From NCBI RefSeq assembly GCF_037975245.1, contig NC_092578.1, positions 14,612,321 through 14,676,320 of the forward strand: a stretch of 64,000 nucleotides of DNA, given 5' to 3'. The position numbers and the translations under genes are program-made. Below the pieces are notes generated by a model, which was not told the DNA's origin, did no database searches, and saw only the letters and a list, made by a program, of their open reading frames with translations. This document shows positions 1 to 13,766 of this stretch, piece by piece (position 1 is the stretch's first letter; every line of letters starts with the position of its first letter). The stretch is from Apostichopus japonicus (Eukaryota > Echinodermata > Holothuroidea > Aspidochirotida > Stichopodidae).

Positions 1-629
1 AGAATTAGCTCGTCTGCAGCTCAGTATATGTACTGCAAGCATGCATATGTAGGTGATGACTTTTTAAACAGAACTTAAATTAGCCTATTATTTGCAAAAA
101 AAAGGTAAATTCCTCTAGAAAAGAAGTATCTCATTATCTATTTTTAATGTCAATGTAGCCTATATGTTACGTGTGTTTGTTTAGGCCGTGTGTAGGTTTA
201 TTTTGTAGGTTGTCTGGTTGACCCTTGATACGTCACACTTACACTACCCGTCTATCTAAGATTTTTTTTTTTTTTTGGAAATATGATTCTAACCGACTGG
301 TATACTATTGAAGACGTTAGGCTATAATATACGGCATTTATAAAATATCTTGTTTATGTATTCGTTACACACAAAAGGTTTACCATAGTCTATTATCAAA
401 CCACTGAGTGTTGTCTAAGCGTTTGTGATCATAAAATAAGGTTAAACTCTCTATACGAATGACAAATTTAACTTAAATGGACGATTTGGTAAACAAAAAA
501 GTGGTAGAAATTCTAATATGGCCACAAATTTTCAAATGTATAGACAACACACTCTTCGGACTTGCTGAAACAGTTACTGCAATATTTGTTTATGATTTTA
601 CTCTCGATAACATATCAAAAATTGGTTAC
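1..629. other. intron 3 of the integrin alpha gene
   Basis: AT-rich sequence between exon 3 and the left edge. No exon matching the expected VCAHRY-type segment was found on the minus strand, so the next exon should lie off the window. A short T run is at about 261-276. Confidence 0.5.
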
Positions 630-715
630 CATGACGTCACCATTGGGTCCGGCACTTCTCACCGTGGCTCCCAACCACTGATGAGATTTATTGCTGACGC
701 TTCCTTTGGAATCGT
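630..715 (-). CDS. integrin alpha exon 3
   Basis: The acceptor is CTTTCCAG|AC. The two leading bases complete a GAC codon from exon 2. The exon encodes DSKGSVSNKSHQWLGATVRS followed by AGPNGDVM. The donor GTAACC is weak but lies where integrin genes commonly break before the conserved VCAxRY segment. I found no following exon in positions 1-629. Confidence 0.78.
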
Positions 716-2354
716 CTGGAAAGAGATATTTGTTATAGAACTATTGATCAATCAATCAATCAAATATGCGAGATAGGATGTAATGTTCACTCAGGTTTTA
801 TGCGAGAAAGAGATATTTGTTCAATTTTGTTTTGGTAAGGGAAAGTATAGAGAAACTATTTTGTCGGATCATTTGAAGTCAGCTTTGTCGTTTGCTCAAT
901 CTCCTCCTCCCTCATATTGAACCCTTTTCCGGGCGAGCCCTGTCCCAAAGGAGGGGAAGATTTAAGAGCTTTGTCGTTTGCTCAATCTCCTCCCCCACAT
1001 TGAACCTTTTTCTGGCGAACCCTGTCCCAAAGGAGGGGAAGATGGGCAGGGATTGAGGTAAGGGTATATATATGTCATTGCACTGTATGTACGTCTGCTG
1101 TTGAATTTTTAAAGAGATATCCTCATGCCATGAAAAGTGCCAGAATGTATTTGCAAAAAGTGGGAGAAGTGGGTGGGGTCAGATGGTAATGGGCCTAATG
1201 GCGTAACATCATTAATTAACATAGGCCTCATTCATTGAGTAAATGTATGATATTTTACTTCTTAAGTTATTCAGTGACACTTACCAAGGGTAATGTAGGT
1301 ACATGTCACATTGACATACGGTGGATTTAATGGACATTTGTACACCGCTCCAGACTGGGAAACTCCATTTATTCCATTATCTTGCAAAGGAGCTCCAATA
1401 ATTAACCTACATACAATAAGAGAAATAGGAATAACTATTTTTCATGAAAGCTATTATTCGATAAAGTGGCACCACACCGTACATACTACAAAACAAATTG
1501 CGAGATTTGTGGATGATTCCCGTCTTTAACTAAATGGTGGCATGATATTTGGGAAACTGACACTAGAAAGATAGGTTATGTATATATTATGTAGGGCTAT
1601 GTTGTGTTCTGGTTTCTACGTGACGTCACTCACCATGTCCCGAGCCGGCATTGTTATATTTACGCTTGCCGAGATATGTTACTTGTTATAGTCATTTACA
1701 AAAATGTCACATCACAATTCGATTTGTGGAATTATATGTTTACGTATTTGCATTTTAATCACCGCATAATTATAATCTATGATTAGGCAAGGTAATATCA
1801 TATCGGTCTACTGACTATACTCTATAGAGCTCATTGCACAGTTTACAATAAACCCACTTCACAATCAGCCTTAAACACTGCCCAGTCTCCCAAAATAGAG
1901 AGATACATACCAGAATGTGAACAATAAGTAACAGTAACAAGTAACCAGGCGTGTGCTAAATCGTCTTTCCCTTCCCATGATCCTGTCACCCCACACCCTG
2001 CTACTCCACCCCAATTTATTTGCAGAACATAAAGACTCATCTGCATGAACTGATAGTGGTGTAGCGCTACCTTACATCAGCTGTAGGGAGGATAAATTTC
2101 GTGGGATAAAGCAAGTTGGTCGTTCACCGTTTTTCAGCGTAATATAAAGTATTCATGTAGTTTTCTACTTACATATTTTCCGAGCCTTCTGTATGAACGT
2201 CGGCAGAAAATCCAAAGTACGTATCACGTGAAGTTGCATCAACGGTGATAGGTGAGTGAATATCCAGGTTATAACCGAAGACGATAGTTAAAAATGTAAA
2301 TAAATTAAATACAAACAAAGTCAGGCAAAATATACGACTCTTCACATTTGCCAT
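630..2354 (-). CDS. integrin alpha subunit, 5' part of gene (exons 1-3)
   Basis: Integrin alpha chains pair with a beta chain at the plasma membrane and bind matrix or cell ligands. Three minus-strand exons (2173-2354, 1285-1406, 630-715) join in phase to give the first 130 residues: a signal peptide with a hydrophobic core, then FGYNLDIHSP, the first beta-propeller repeat start YFGFSADVH, then LIIGAPL, SGAVYKCPL, and HQWLGATVRSAGPNGDV. These are the usual opening motifs of the family (family motifs: W/LLVGAP, GAVYKC, QWxGxxVxS). The rest of the propeller, the leg domains, the membrane segment and the tail lie off the left edge. The class is uncertain: the GPNGDV stretch resembles laminin-binding alpha3/6/7 types, while KSHQW resembles RGD-binding types. 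Two possible N-glycosylation sites (NVT, NKS) are visible. Confidence 0.85.
881..1048. repeat. two tandem copies of an ~86-bp unit in integrin intron 2
   Basis: The block starting AGCTTTGTCGTTTGCTCAAT at 881 starts again at 967. Both copies end in CTGTCCCAAAGGAGGGGAAG. The copies differ by a few substitutions and a short indel. Confidence 0.85.
1285..1406 (-). CDS. integrin alpha exon 2
   Basis: The acceptor is TATGTAG|G and the donor is CTTG|GTAAGTG. The exon encodes LIIGAPLQDN, SGAVYKCPLNPP and a second cysteine in NVTCTY, probably the partner of the YKC cysteine as in the family. It ends in phase 1. Confidence 0.87.
2173..2354 (-). CDS. integrin alpha exon 1 (signal peptide)
   Basis: The start ATG is at 2352-2354. 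The first ~27 residues form a signal peptide rich in Leu, Phe, Ile and Val, followed by the mature N-terminus YNLDIHSP. The exon ends in phase 2 at a strong donor, AT|GTAAGTAG. The split codon is completed by the first base of exon 2 and reads Met, giving SENM-LIIGAPL across the junction. Confidence 0.85.
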
Positions 2355-4137
<1,783 letters not shown>

Positions 4138-4207
4138 ATAAAAGGGAACCTAGAACTGAGCCTTGCGCAGGCATTATCATAGCTTTGATCAAAGAGAACA
4201 TGAGTGC

Positions 4208-4960
4208 AGTAATACTTGGGTAGAAATACTCGAATCCGGACCTGCATTCGAGTGCAATTTTTGTGGAATAGGATTCGGATTGACTTGGACTCGACTTGTA
4301 CTTATCTAGGACTCGGACTGCGATAAATTCGGACATTAGACCGAGTCAAGGCGAGTTCATCAATATTTTCAATCCTTATTTTTGTTTCATTTTATAGACA
4401 CTCAATTATGTGATTGACATTGAACTAAAGTGTTGGATATACAAAGGGAGAGAGAAAGACATTGTGTATACCTATAAAAACTTGTAAAATTCAGAACAAT
4501 ATTGAGCAAACCGTAAACTGGGAGGCCTCGGCTCTGGCAGTCTGGCAGAGGGAGGGGGTAGTCAAAACCCGGTGTATAGAGGGCTTGCGAGTGAAACTCC
4601 TTCAGTATTTTGGTGGGCTAGTTACATCTCCCGAAAGGGTGGTTGGGTCAGCCAGATCTGGGCAACCTACCCCCACAACAACTTTCCTCAGGTTGGTTCT
4701 TGTCTAGTTAAATGCTTCCGTTCTGATTAAAATGCTTGTCTAGTTTGCGCCATTTAGTCTTATTTTCCCCTTGTTTTACTGCTTTATTTTATTCACTATA
4801 CGTGAATCGGACTTGTATCGATGTGCCTTAATTTGGACTCTGAAGTTGTCTCGAACTCCGTCTGCTTTGGACTCGGCCTTTTTTCGGACTCGCTGGTTGA
4901 ACTCGGAATCGTACCTAATAGACTTGAGTACAGCCTTGGTGAATATCGGAAAGTGTGTTA
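4208..4960. repeat. degenerate GGACTCG-type repeats
   Basis: Two stretches (about 4208-4350 and 4800-4930) are built from imperfect words such as GGACTCG, CGAGTC and TTGGACTC, separated by unrelated sequence. No gene is recognised. A related CAAGTC-rich stretch lies at 25080-25270. Confidence 0.5.
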
Positions 4961-6480
4961 ATAGATCCGAATTTCAAAGTTGTATATAGGTGATCCCAAA
5001 ATTCTATACAGATATACACAATGTTAAATTTAGTGTGTAAGTAGGGTCAATAAAATCATTTTGCATACACGCACACGCGACAAGTTAGGATGATAACCAA
5101 AAAAGAATATTCCTCGAAATATTATGCAATTGACCAAATGTTTTTTCCCCATTCACTATACACAATCACAAGTAAATATGAAACTGCATCATAACAGGAA
5201 AACATCTTTATCGAACAGGATGCACATTTTAGTGAAAAGTTGAGTCATCTTCAGACCACTTTATGACTTGAAATATCAGCGTAGGAAAGTTGCTTATTGG
5301 TGTGTAAAGAAGCAGGGTTATGACGAAAATCTACGCGGTCATGATGATATGCAAAATGAAAGGTGCCGTGTATGGTTAATATGATCAGCTATGCCGGGAG
5401 GGTCGCTTACACCTACTATATAGTGATAACTTCAACAACGCTGTAGAGATCATGCTCATTATACGATTTAGTGTGCTCCTCAACAGGACCATCTGTATGG
5501 AGAATATGCTACCCTACTATTGAATGTACTGGTGCTTCGAAAGGCCATAGTAGAATTTCCTATATAATAGCGTAGAGTTTTATAACTAGCGCCATCATAT
5601 GCATGATTCAGATTATTTAACGTTTCTTTGTTTGATTGCATGTAGCTCTGTTATAACATATTGTAGGTATCTTACCGCTATATATTGCTACCATTGACTT
5701 ACACGCTCAATTCGTCACATTCCAATGATGCTAGAACTTTAGGGGCATGTTTTCCAGAGGGACTGAGAAATCATTTGAAGCAAAAATAAATATGAGCAGC
5801 ACAAATTTCATTTTGTGGGCAGTATAAGTATAGCCTACCACATCGAATGAAATGTAAATTTCTATCCTAAGCTCACCAACATAGAAATATTTCTCAATGT
5901 TGTAAGTACATTCTATACACAGGTATTCCCCCTTGAGAGCTTGGTGTACCATATTGTTTATAGTTCTTGCGGTAGGAAAATTAAAATAGGAATAGGTGAG
6001 CAGAAGTGCCCATGGCAATTACATCATGCTGCACCTACTGATTAATAGCAATGCTTCCAGCGATATCATGTCCCGGATTTTCCTGGAAAATATGGTCACC
6101 TTGCAATAGGGTCAGTTCTTTGAGTAGCAGATATGCATATTGGGAGAGATTCCTGGTGTGCTGAAGTAGTCCCTGCCTATAGGGTTTGGTAACTCGATAG
6201 TGGGGGCGGGGGGGGGGGGGTTGCTAAATCACTTGCCGTGGATACCATAACGTGCTCAGGTAACATCATGCATGAGTTCAACACAGATGTATGCCTTTTT
6301 TATTAAAGTGAGTCACCTACATTTGTTGTTTTATGTTAACATATTTTGTTGTAAAAGATACAAAAGAAAACAGACAACTCAAGTCGCATGCCCTTCTGCC
6401 TTTCTCGTATTATTTTGACCTAATGACCATAAATAAAAAACAGATGGACTTTAACAAGTAAATTTTACTCTAAATGTGTA
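4961..6480. other. intergenic, no gene seen
   Basis: AT-rich sequence without splice-flanked coding segments. A poly-G tract is at about 6202-6221. Confidence 0.4.
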
Positions 6481-6499
6481 ACAGGTCGTTGGGTGTGTG

Positions 6500-7080
6500 C
6501 GTGTGTGTGACGCCTCGCTTGTAAACACGATATCTCAAGAAGGGAAGCTTGGACCAATCTCATATTTGGTGATTAGGAGGACTACATTTAGAAACAAAGC
6601 CTTTGGTTTTTTGTGGAGGTCAAAGGTCATTTGGGGTCACCAGGGATCAAATTGTGTAAACCTTGTAAACACGATATCTCAAGAAGGAAAGCTTGGATCA
6701 ATCTCGTATTTCGTGTGAAAGAATACCATATTGAATTCAAGATCCATATTGTTTTTGGTGGAGGTCCAAGTCCATTTGGGTTCACTAGAGGTCAAATTGT
6801 GAAAACCTTGTAAACACGATAAGTCAAGAAGGGAAGGTTGGACGAATCTCATATTTAGTATGTAGTTGTGACACGCTCAGTACAAGATTTTATTGAGGTC
6901 AAAGGTCAGTTGGAGTCACCAGACGCCAAATTGTGGAAACATTGTATCTCTATATGTCAAACTCTGAAAACCTTTCACATGATAGCTAACGATGGAAATC
7001 GTGGATACCTCTAATACTTGGTGTGTGGATTCATAACATTGAGTACAATACCCCTATTTGGTGGAGGTGTGTATAGCCAC
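6500..7080 (+). repeat. tandem repeats (~145 bp unit) of the AGGTCA/TGACCT family
   Basis: Three to four diverged copies. Each begins near CTTGTAAACACGATATCTCA, continues with AAGAAGGGAAGCTTGGA, and has GGAGGTCAAAGGTCA about 100 bp later. The family recurs in the opposite orientation at 25.9-27.3, 49.8-50.4 and 61.4-63.1 kb. Confidence 0.8.
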
Positions 7081-7689
7081 GTTCAATAGACTGACCTGTG
7101 ATTATGCCATAGTGTTATTGTAACAGCTAGTTCTGGTTATACTAACAAGCAGAAGTCTAGTGCATTGAAGTCATCGAAACCTCAATGCATTTTGCATTAC
7201 TGTTATTCAGAGTACAATAAAAAAATGTAGTTGCAGCAGGCTATTAGCTGTGTTTGATTATAATTATATATCATCATGCAGTCCTATAGCAACTTTTAAC
7301 CTGTCACCGTTATCATTAATGAAGAAAATAAAAATATCACTCAAAATGATTGGAATCACTGGTCTCATGATATAATCTTCTAATAAGCATGAAACAATTT
7401 TTTTGATGATTCTCAGAATTCCCTCGTATCGCTTCCACCTCTTACCGGCTTTGGGTGAACACTATTAAACTTCTTTCAGAAAATGTTGCTGATGCCTATA
7501 TAGCTTGAGTACTGTCTCGCACCCTCACCCCCCCCCCCCCAGATTAAGAAATGCTGAATTACTCAATCAGTATAGCTGTTTCTATTTAATTCAATATACC
7601 CTACGAGGCATGCAGACGGTTATAATGTAATTTTTTATTTTTTTATTATATAGAGGTATATGAGTATCCCAGATAACATCATGCTAGCG

Positions 7690-8170
7690 GTCCACCGGCG
7701 GCCCGCCAGCTGCACCACTGGCGGTCCACCGGCGGGGAAAGCCGGCGGAACGCCAGAGATTTGGCCGGCTTTAATCCGGCGGTCCGCCGGCGACTACGCC
7801 AGAAGACCGCCGGAGAAACGCCAGCGTACCGCCGGTGTACCGCCAGTGTTTCACAAGCAGACCGCCGAAGAAACGCCAGCGTACCGCCGGTGTTCCACCA
7901 GTAGACCGCCAAAGAAACGCCGGTGAACCGCCGAAGAAACGCCAGCGTTCCGCCGGTGTACCGCCAGTGTTCCACCGGCAGACCGCCGAAGAAACTCCAG
8001 CGTACCGCCGGTGTTCCACCAGTAGACCGCCAAAGAAACGCCAGTGTACCGCCGAAGAAACGCCAGCGTACCGTCAGTGTTCCACCAGCAGACCGCCGAA
8101 GAAACGCCAGTGTACCGCCGGTGTTCTACCAGCACACCGCCGGAGAACGCAAGCTTACCACCGAAGTACC
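7690..8170. repeat. GC-rich minisatellite, ~44-bp unit, left subterminal array
   Basis: Tandem degenerate units built from ACCGCCGGTGTTCCACCAG and ACCGCCGAAGAAACGCCAG. Open frames on both strands (Pro/Arg-rich one way, Trp/Arg/Gly-rich the other) are by-products of the repeat and the lack of AT-rich stop codons. Confidence 0.9.
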
Positions 8171-9462
8171 GCTGAATTTCTGTCAGAGAGAGCCACTGGC
8201 TATCCACTAGCTAATATCCAGTGTTCTGGCGACCTGCTAGCCCAAATCTGGTATTCCGCCAGCAACCCGCTAGGCAGAGATCTTCACATGAATTGCTAAC
8301 CAAATATCTGTGTTCCGGCAGAAAACTGTTTGGGGTATACTACTAGAACAGAGCTATTGGTCTACCTGCAGATTTTACTGAATTACACATGCGGTTACAT
8401 ATGAAGAAATAATGACGAACACAGTGAAATAAGTTGCTATCATTTTATTACGCCTATAAATTACAAAGCGAGAAAATGAGTTCCAGCGTTAAATATTGCA
8501 ACAGCACTAAAGAAATTCACTCGTCAACTGTTTGTGGTGTAGTCCGAGATTTTCGCCCTCCCTCACAATCAGATGCATCCTTCAGAAATCTCACCACCGC
8601 CGCCTGAATATCAGTCGAAGTCGATTGTGCAGTTCCTCCGTACAGCTACTGTTAATACGAAACACATTACACAAAACATTACATAAAAGACTGTATTCTA
8701 CACAAGCAATAAAATGAAGCCAATAATGGGTTACCCGATACTCATAGCTAGAACAGTTACTACTGTTCATGTTCCACAACCATGCATCAGTTACTACTGT
8801 ACTGTGCTCGTAACACAGTAACATGTGTTACAGGTGGCACGTGGCAAGTTTTTTGTAAATGCAAATTTAAAAAAAAATAATAATTTAAAATGATAAAATT
8901 TTAAACATTAAAATTACTGCAAATTTTCACCTGTCTGACTCTTAGTTCAACGTGTCACAGCTTTTTGATAATTACTGTGCCAACTGTAACACTAGCTATG
9001 AGTATCGGCTGGGGTCTCACATTTGGTTAAACTACATTATTCACATTTTCACACATTTACCATTTTTTCAGTGATATACGAAATATTTCCTTTGCCTTTG
9101 ACAGTCACCTTCTTTCATTTTATACTGAACACATGCATTACTGTTGCAAATCCAGGTCCCATCAATTGTGAAAGAAAGTGACAATGGACTGGTCAATAAA
9201 ATCATATGGTGAATTAACTTTAAAATCAATGCTGAATGCTGCTTTTCAACTGCATCTGAAACAACACATCTTACATCAACATATATTTGTAGTAACTTTT
9301 TTAAATGACCAGAATTCAATGTATATTAAAGCAAGAATTCTCGTTGAAGGGGTGTTGCATTGAAAGGTTGGCCGATCCATGAGTCAAATGCACAACCCCT
9401 TCCCCACAACTCAAGGTTCTCTTCACTGCTGCTGAAAACAAAAATGACACATATAAACTCAC

Positions 9463-10207
9463 TTTCAATTATGTATTTCATACATGTAGCTTCGCAAAGG
9501 CTGTTTTCCCAGTCGTACATGTCCAGTTCAGTGTGGTAGCAACTGCATTTGCCAATACATCACCCAGGATTCTTTAAACGCACTCCTTCAACGTGTTGCC
9601 ACCAAGAATTGATAGTCTTTTCTTCTTGAAACAACAAAAAGAAAGAAAAGTTAATCAGAAACCATTCAATAATTATTATACAAACAGAAATATTCAAGTA
9701 ATTCTATTTCATCCCACACTTTGGCATCTTTTGCTAATTTCTTATCAATATTTTAAGAGGAACTAGCAATGCAGTGCTGCAATGTTCCTTTCTGAGTCCA
9801 GTCAAAAACAAGATTGATTTAACAGCCCACTTTTGTAGAATGCACCGCAATGTAAAATCATTTCTAACCAAACTCTTGTTACCTAAATACTTTCATGTCT
9901 GTTACTACCTTAGAGTCTTAATTGTCTCCCAGGAAATGGAAATTAGCCCCTCAGGAAATATTTTATTTTGTACAGACCACTGACACAATAAAACCTGACT
10001 TGGCTTCAAATTTATAATGATAAACTAACATTACACTCTGGAAAACTGTTTTGTGATTACTTTCCTTACACTTTTAAACTGACTTACCAAATATCTTTCC
10101 AAAGCCTTGTTTGTTTCAATAGAGTCATCCAGGTTATTAAATTCCTCCAAAGATCCCACAGGAATAGTAATGCGCTGGCTTCTAACTTAGTTCCTGAAAA
10201 TCCTGAT
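9463..10207 (-). pseudogene. decayed DUF4806-like gene inside the DNA transposon
   Basis: Two minus-strand exons join in phase. Exon a (10088-10207, acceptor TTTTTCCAG, donor GTAAGTC) reads SQRITIPVGSLEEFNNLDD then SIETNKALERYL. Exon b (9463-9624, acceptor TTTCAAG, donor GTGAGT) reads KKRLSILGGNTLKECV, then RILGDVLANAVATTLNWTC, then GKTAFAKL and, after a one-base shift, CMKYIIES. The order of features (leucine-rich stretch, LGG-xxxK, RIL, NWTxxxGKxAFxxL, C-xxII) matches what I know of the DUF4806 family, of unknown function and often found in animal mobile elements. There are stop codons at codon 7 of exon a and after KECV, plus the frameshift, so it is broken. A further exon with AVEKQ at about 9240-9270 is possible. 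Confidence 0.62.
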
Positions 10208-12216
10208 CTGGAAAAATTGATAAATTGTGATTAAATCTGCTGACTCCATCTTCCTCAAAAAACAACAACAACAGCATACTTTGGTGTTTGCATACTGCAA
10301 ATTAAAGTTAACAGTAAATAAGTTCACAACAACATATTGTGCAGGAGAGGAATGGCTATCTGTCGCTCCTTTATATACTTAGAATCCTTTCACTATTAAC
10401 TTCAACTGTGTCATCATGCAGCTCGAAGTTGTTATCATTATTGCATGTTTCTTGTAAAATAGTATTGACATGCCCATCAACCTCATTTTGTATTTTCCTT
10501 GTTTAGTTCGCCAGGGATTTCACATGAGTCATTTTTTCCCCTGTTAATCTACTGCAAAAAAAGAACCAAAAACAACAACCTAGAGCTCTTCATTCTGTAT
10601 CCATTACTTACAATGGGCATCACCCCTTCAATTATTTTTTTTTTTTTTTTGGAGAACTTTCTACAGTGTCCCTATATAAGGTCAAATTTACATCATCAAA
10701 TACAGACAAATCATGTTATTTGTTACTTTGTCTGCAGAGCTTTTTAAACAGAATAACAACTGGTAATTACCCTCCTGCTTGCCCAAAGTTGTATCTACTT
10801 TCATTGCCATTTAATTCACCTGGGAATACAATAGAGGGGCAAATTGAACCTAAACTACCTCCACTAACTATGCTTTCAATGATTTATTGCCAAGGAATTT
10901 AAACAATTCTCCCCCGCAACACTGTAAACTTTTAACCCTTTAAAGTAACTTTCCATAGAGTTAAATAGTGGCTTGCAATACAGACATAGCATAGAGGCAG
11001 TTCAGCTATTGGGCAAATAAACTTTACTTTAAGTGAGGATCACTTCAATGTAGGCAGTTATTTTCTTGGAAATCATGCGCAGAATGATTCACCAGAAACT
11101 GAGCACATGGAATAGACCCAATGCAAATATTTCAAATTGACAGTAGCCAAGACAAAAAGCAACAAAACGAGATAAGGCAGCCACAATTTTTTAGAAGAGG
11201 AGAGGCTAGATATGAAATATTTTTCATGATCGTGCTGGTTGGTATCACCAAGGGCGTATGAACCGGGGGGCTGGGGGGTGCCAGCCCCCCAGTGAAAAAT
11301 GTGGAGGGGCGGAAGTATCATTCCGCCCCCCCCCCCCGCTTCGCAAGTCAGAAAACCCCTTTTTCATTTCGAAATAAGAAAAAAAATCTCATTTGGAGCA
11401 CCAAATTGCATCTAAGGCCAGGTGAAAATACAAAATTAAGTTTATCACTATACTCCACAGGAGTACTCATAAACTATGATCACGATGATCTATTGTTCTC
11501 CAAAATGCTTAATTTGTCACATAAACTTTGAAGCCTAAGCACTAAACATGAAATCCAAAAAGATTTAACCACCAACCCATTCCTGATATTTAAAAACAAC
11601 CATACTTATATTATTATTAATAAGGTTTTAACATTGAGTCTTTACCTTCTTAACTAGGCCTAGGGGCCTAGCTATAAACAAATAAAACATTACATTATTT
11701 CTTAAAAGTTATGGATGACCATGATTTGTCAATACTGTAACATACCAAATGATTTAAAACTAGGCCCCTAGTACTAGTGTACTACTACTAGTAGTAACTA
11801 GTAGGCTACTAGTATAGTAATATATATTTCAGAATATGATATTTAAAATTAGGAGGAAGCCTTCCATAGTCACCTAGTAATATTTACAGTATTAACCTTC
11901 TGCAGATAACAGTTTTCTTCTAATACAGTCAGCAAACAAATGTTTCGGCATAACATTGCATAACCTAGCTATTATACAAACAACGGTCATTAGTTTACCT
12001 TTATGTGTGATCGTTATTGCTCAGCCTAACACAATTAACACCTACAAATGTAGGCTATGTGTAATTCATACACCGCGAAAGGCTTCTCATTAAGCGATAC
12101 ATTCTAGCCTAACGCTAGATTACGTCTAAGTTTATTTAAAAAATAGTCACTTCAAATACTTGCGAAATCAATTATGTACAACTGTCAACCCTTAGTAAGA
12201 AAAAACAGGTACATAC

Positions 12217-12283
12217 CTCTTATGCAAATTTGTATCTGCAGACTGCAAGTACTTTCAAAAGAATAGATCAGGATATCCAACAT
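12217..12283 (-). CDS. possible first exon of the transposon-borne gene
   Basis: ATG at 12281-12283 opens 22 codons (start MLDILIYSFEST) ending at a donor GTATGT. The DNA just upstream (12290-12410) is richer in CpG than its surroundings and could be a promoter. It lies 2 kb upstream of the DUF4806-like exons on the same strand. Linkage to them is inference; scattered coding-looking fragments (for example CEIPGELNK at about 10.52 kb) lie between. Confidence 0.25.
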
Positions 12284-13199
12284 CGAAAGAGTTGTAACGG
12301 ATTACGAAACTGCGAAAGCGACCGCTTTTCAAACTAGCTGCTATATCTGAGGACACTGAGCATTGCGGTTTAGCGATTGGATGCCAGTTATACTAGGCTC
12401 GTTCGATCAGTGAAAAATGTTTTCTGAACTGTTTTCTCTCAACTACGCTAAATTGTTGATTAATAAATACTTCTTGGGATGGTTGAAATTTATTAAAGTA
12501 TTTGGATATCGCTTATAACGTTATTGCTCAATATTTATTTCAGAATTTGAATTTGTTGAAAATATTATTCTGTAAGTGTTCCTGTGGTTAAGGGTATTAC
12601 CCGCCCATTTTGCCCAAATGCTTGCCAACATTTCTTCATGTGGTATCCGTCAGACTCGTTCGATCAGTATTTTTTTTCCCCTTCAAATATTATGTATGTA
12701 GTGTATGATAATATATATTACATTGGATGGTAAGCAAAATTTAACTACTTTGAGTTAGATCAATCTTTAATTACCTTATAGTTATTGGCGAATATAGGTT
12801 TTAGGAAAATATTATTCTGTTAATTGTGCCTTCTGCACAAAAGCTATCCAATATTTCCTCCGGCGGTACTGCTGTCGGCATTCCGCTGGACTTACAAGCC
12901 AGCTGTAATATCTATCGGTCCGTTAGCGGACCACCAGCCGTTGCCTAATAACGTATTAGCCCATGCAGCCGCACCTAAACCTGGCCTATACTAATGTACA
13001 CAAAATCCAAGTATTCTTAATTTTTCTCTCCACAGGAACAAATATATACAAAAAGCACAGGTAAAATAGTTTAATAGAAACTCATCTTTAACTAAACTTT
13101 CACATAGAGACTTAAGATTTTGGACAGACCCGATGGTCAATGTGTATGTGAGCTTGTGTAAATTGCTGAGTGACTTTCATAACATAATATTTGTGGGAA

Positions 13200-13450
13200 A
13201 TTTTCTACGGCGTTACGCTGTCGGTCTGCTGTCTGAATTCTGCTAGGTTTTTCCAAGCAACAATGGCTATCGGTCCGTTGGCGGACCTCCAGCGTGTAAC
13301 CACCGGCTTTTTTACGACGTCGATACGCTGTTGGTCCGCTGTCGGCAATACGCTGGGTTTTTCCAAGCAGCAATGTCTATCGGTCCGTTGGTGGACCTCC
13401 AGCGTTTTACCGCCAGCTTTTTTACGCCAGCGGACCGCCAGTGTGATGCG
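13200..13450. repeat. right subterminal repeats of the 5.8-kb transposon
   Basis: Two copies of a ~122-bp unit, each with GGTTTTTCCAAGCA, ATCGGTCCGTTGG, GGACCTCCAGCGT and CTTTTTTACG. A diverged fragment with ATCGGTCCGTTAGCGGACCA lies at about 12915-12935. Confidence 0.8.
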
Positions 13451-13646
13451 TACTGGGATATTAGGTCTTTTATCAAATGGTAAAATATTTACTAAATATA
13501 TCCTATTTGTAATTTTCTTTATCAAAAGCATTCCCGAAGAATACTCACAATCGAGATCATCTAAAGATTAATCCGTTTTGATCATGTATGGTACTATACC
13601 AGGTGCGTATCCAGGGGGGGGCGTTGGGGGCGCGCGCCCCCCGGGT

Positions 13647-13766
13647 AAGAAAAAGAGGAGAGAAAAAAAGAGAAGAAAAAAGGAAAAAAGAGGGGAAAAG
13701 AGGAGGAGGAGAGGAAGGAAGGAAAAAGAAAAAGAAGAAAGAGAGAAGAAGGAGAAAAGGAGGGAG
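13647..13766 (+). repeat. 120-base uninterrupted polypurine run
   Basis: Every base from 13647 to 13766 is A or G. The frames through it (Lys/Glu/Arg-rich, or Phe/Ser-rich on the other strand) are low-complexity artefacts. Confidence 0.95.

Larger units (their letters stand above)
7667..13458. mobile_element. 5.8-kb DNA transposon with inverted, internally repeated GC-rich ends
   Basis: The left end reads TATCCCAG then CATCA then GCGGTCC. The reverse complement of the right end reads TATCCCAG, CATCA, CTGGCGGTCC, about 27 matches in the first 36 positions. The element is bounded by TA (or, equally, AT) on both sides, the probable target duplication. Both subterminal regions are GC-rich arrays of CGCC/GGCGGT words (7690-8170 left; 12860-12960 and 13200-13450 right) inside otherwise AT-rich DNA. 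The interior carries a decayed minus-strand gene with a DUF4806-like domain. No transposase is recognised. The superfamily is unassigned: TA fits Tc1/mariner, and a 2-bp AT would fit ISL2EU-like elements. Confidence 0.65.

Noticed and set aside
1843-2046. Minus-strand frame between integrin exons 1 and 2
   Set aside because: No integrin motif; exon 1 joins exon 2 in phase without it.
7660-8299. Several overlapping Pro/Arg-rich or Trp/Gly-rich open frames
   Set aside because: GC-rich minisatellite with few stops in all frames on both strands; no conserved protein feature.
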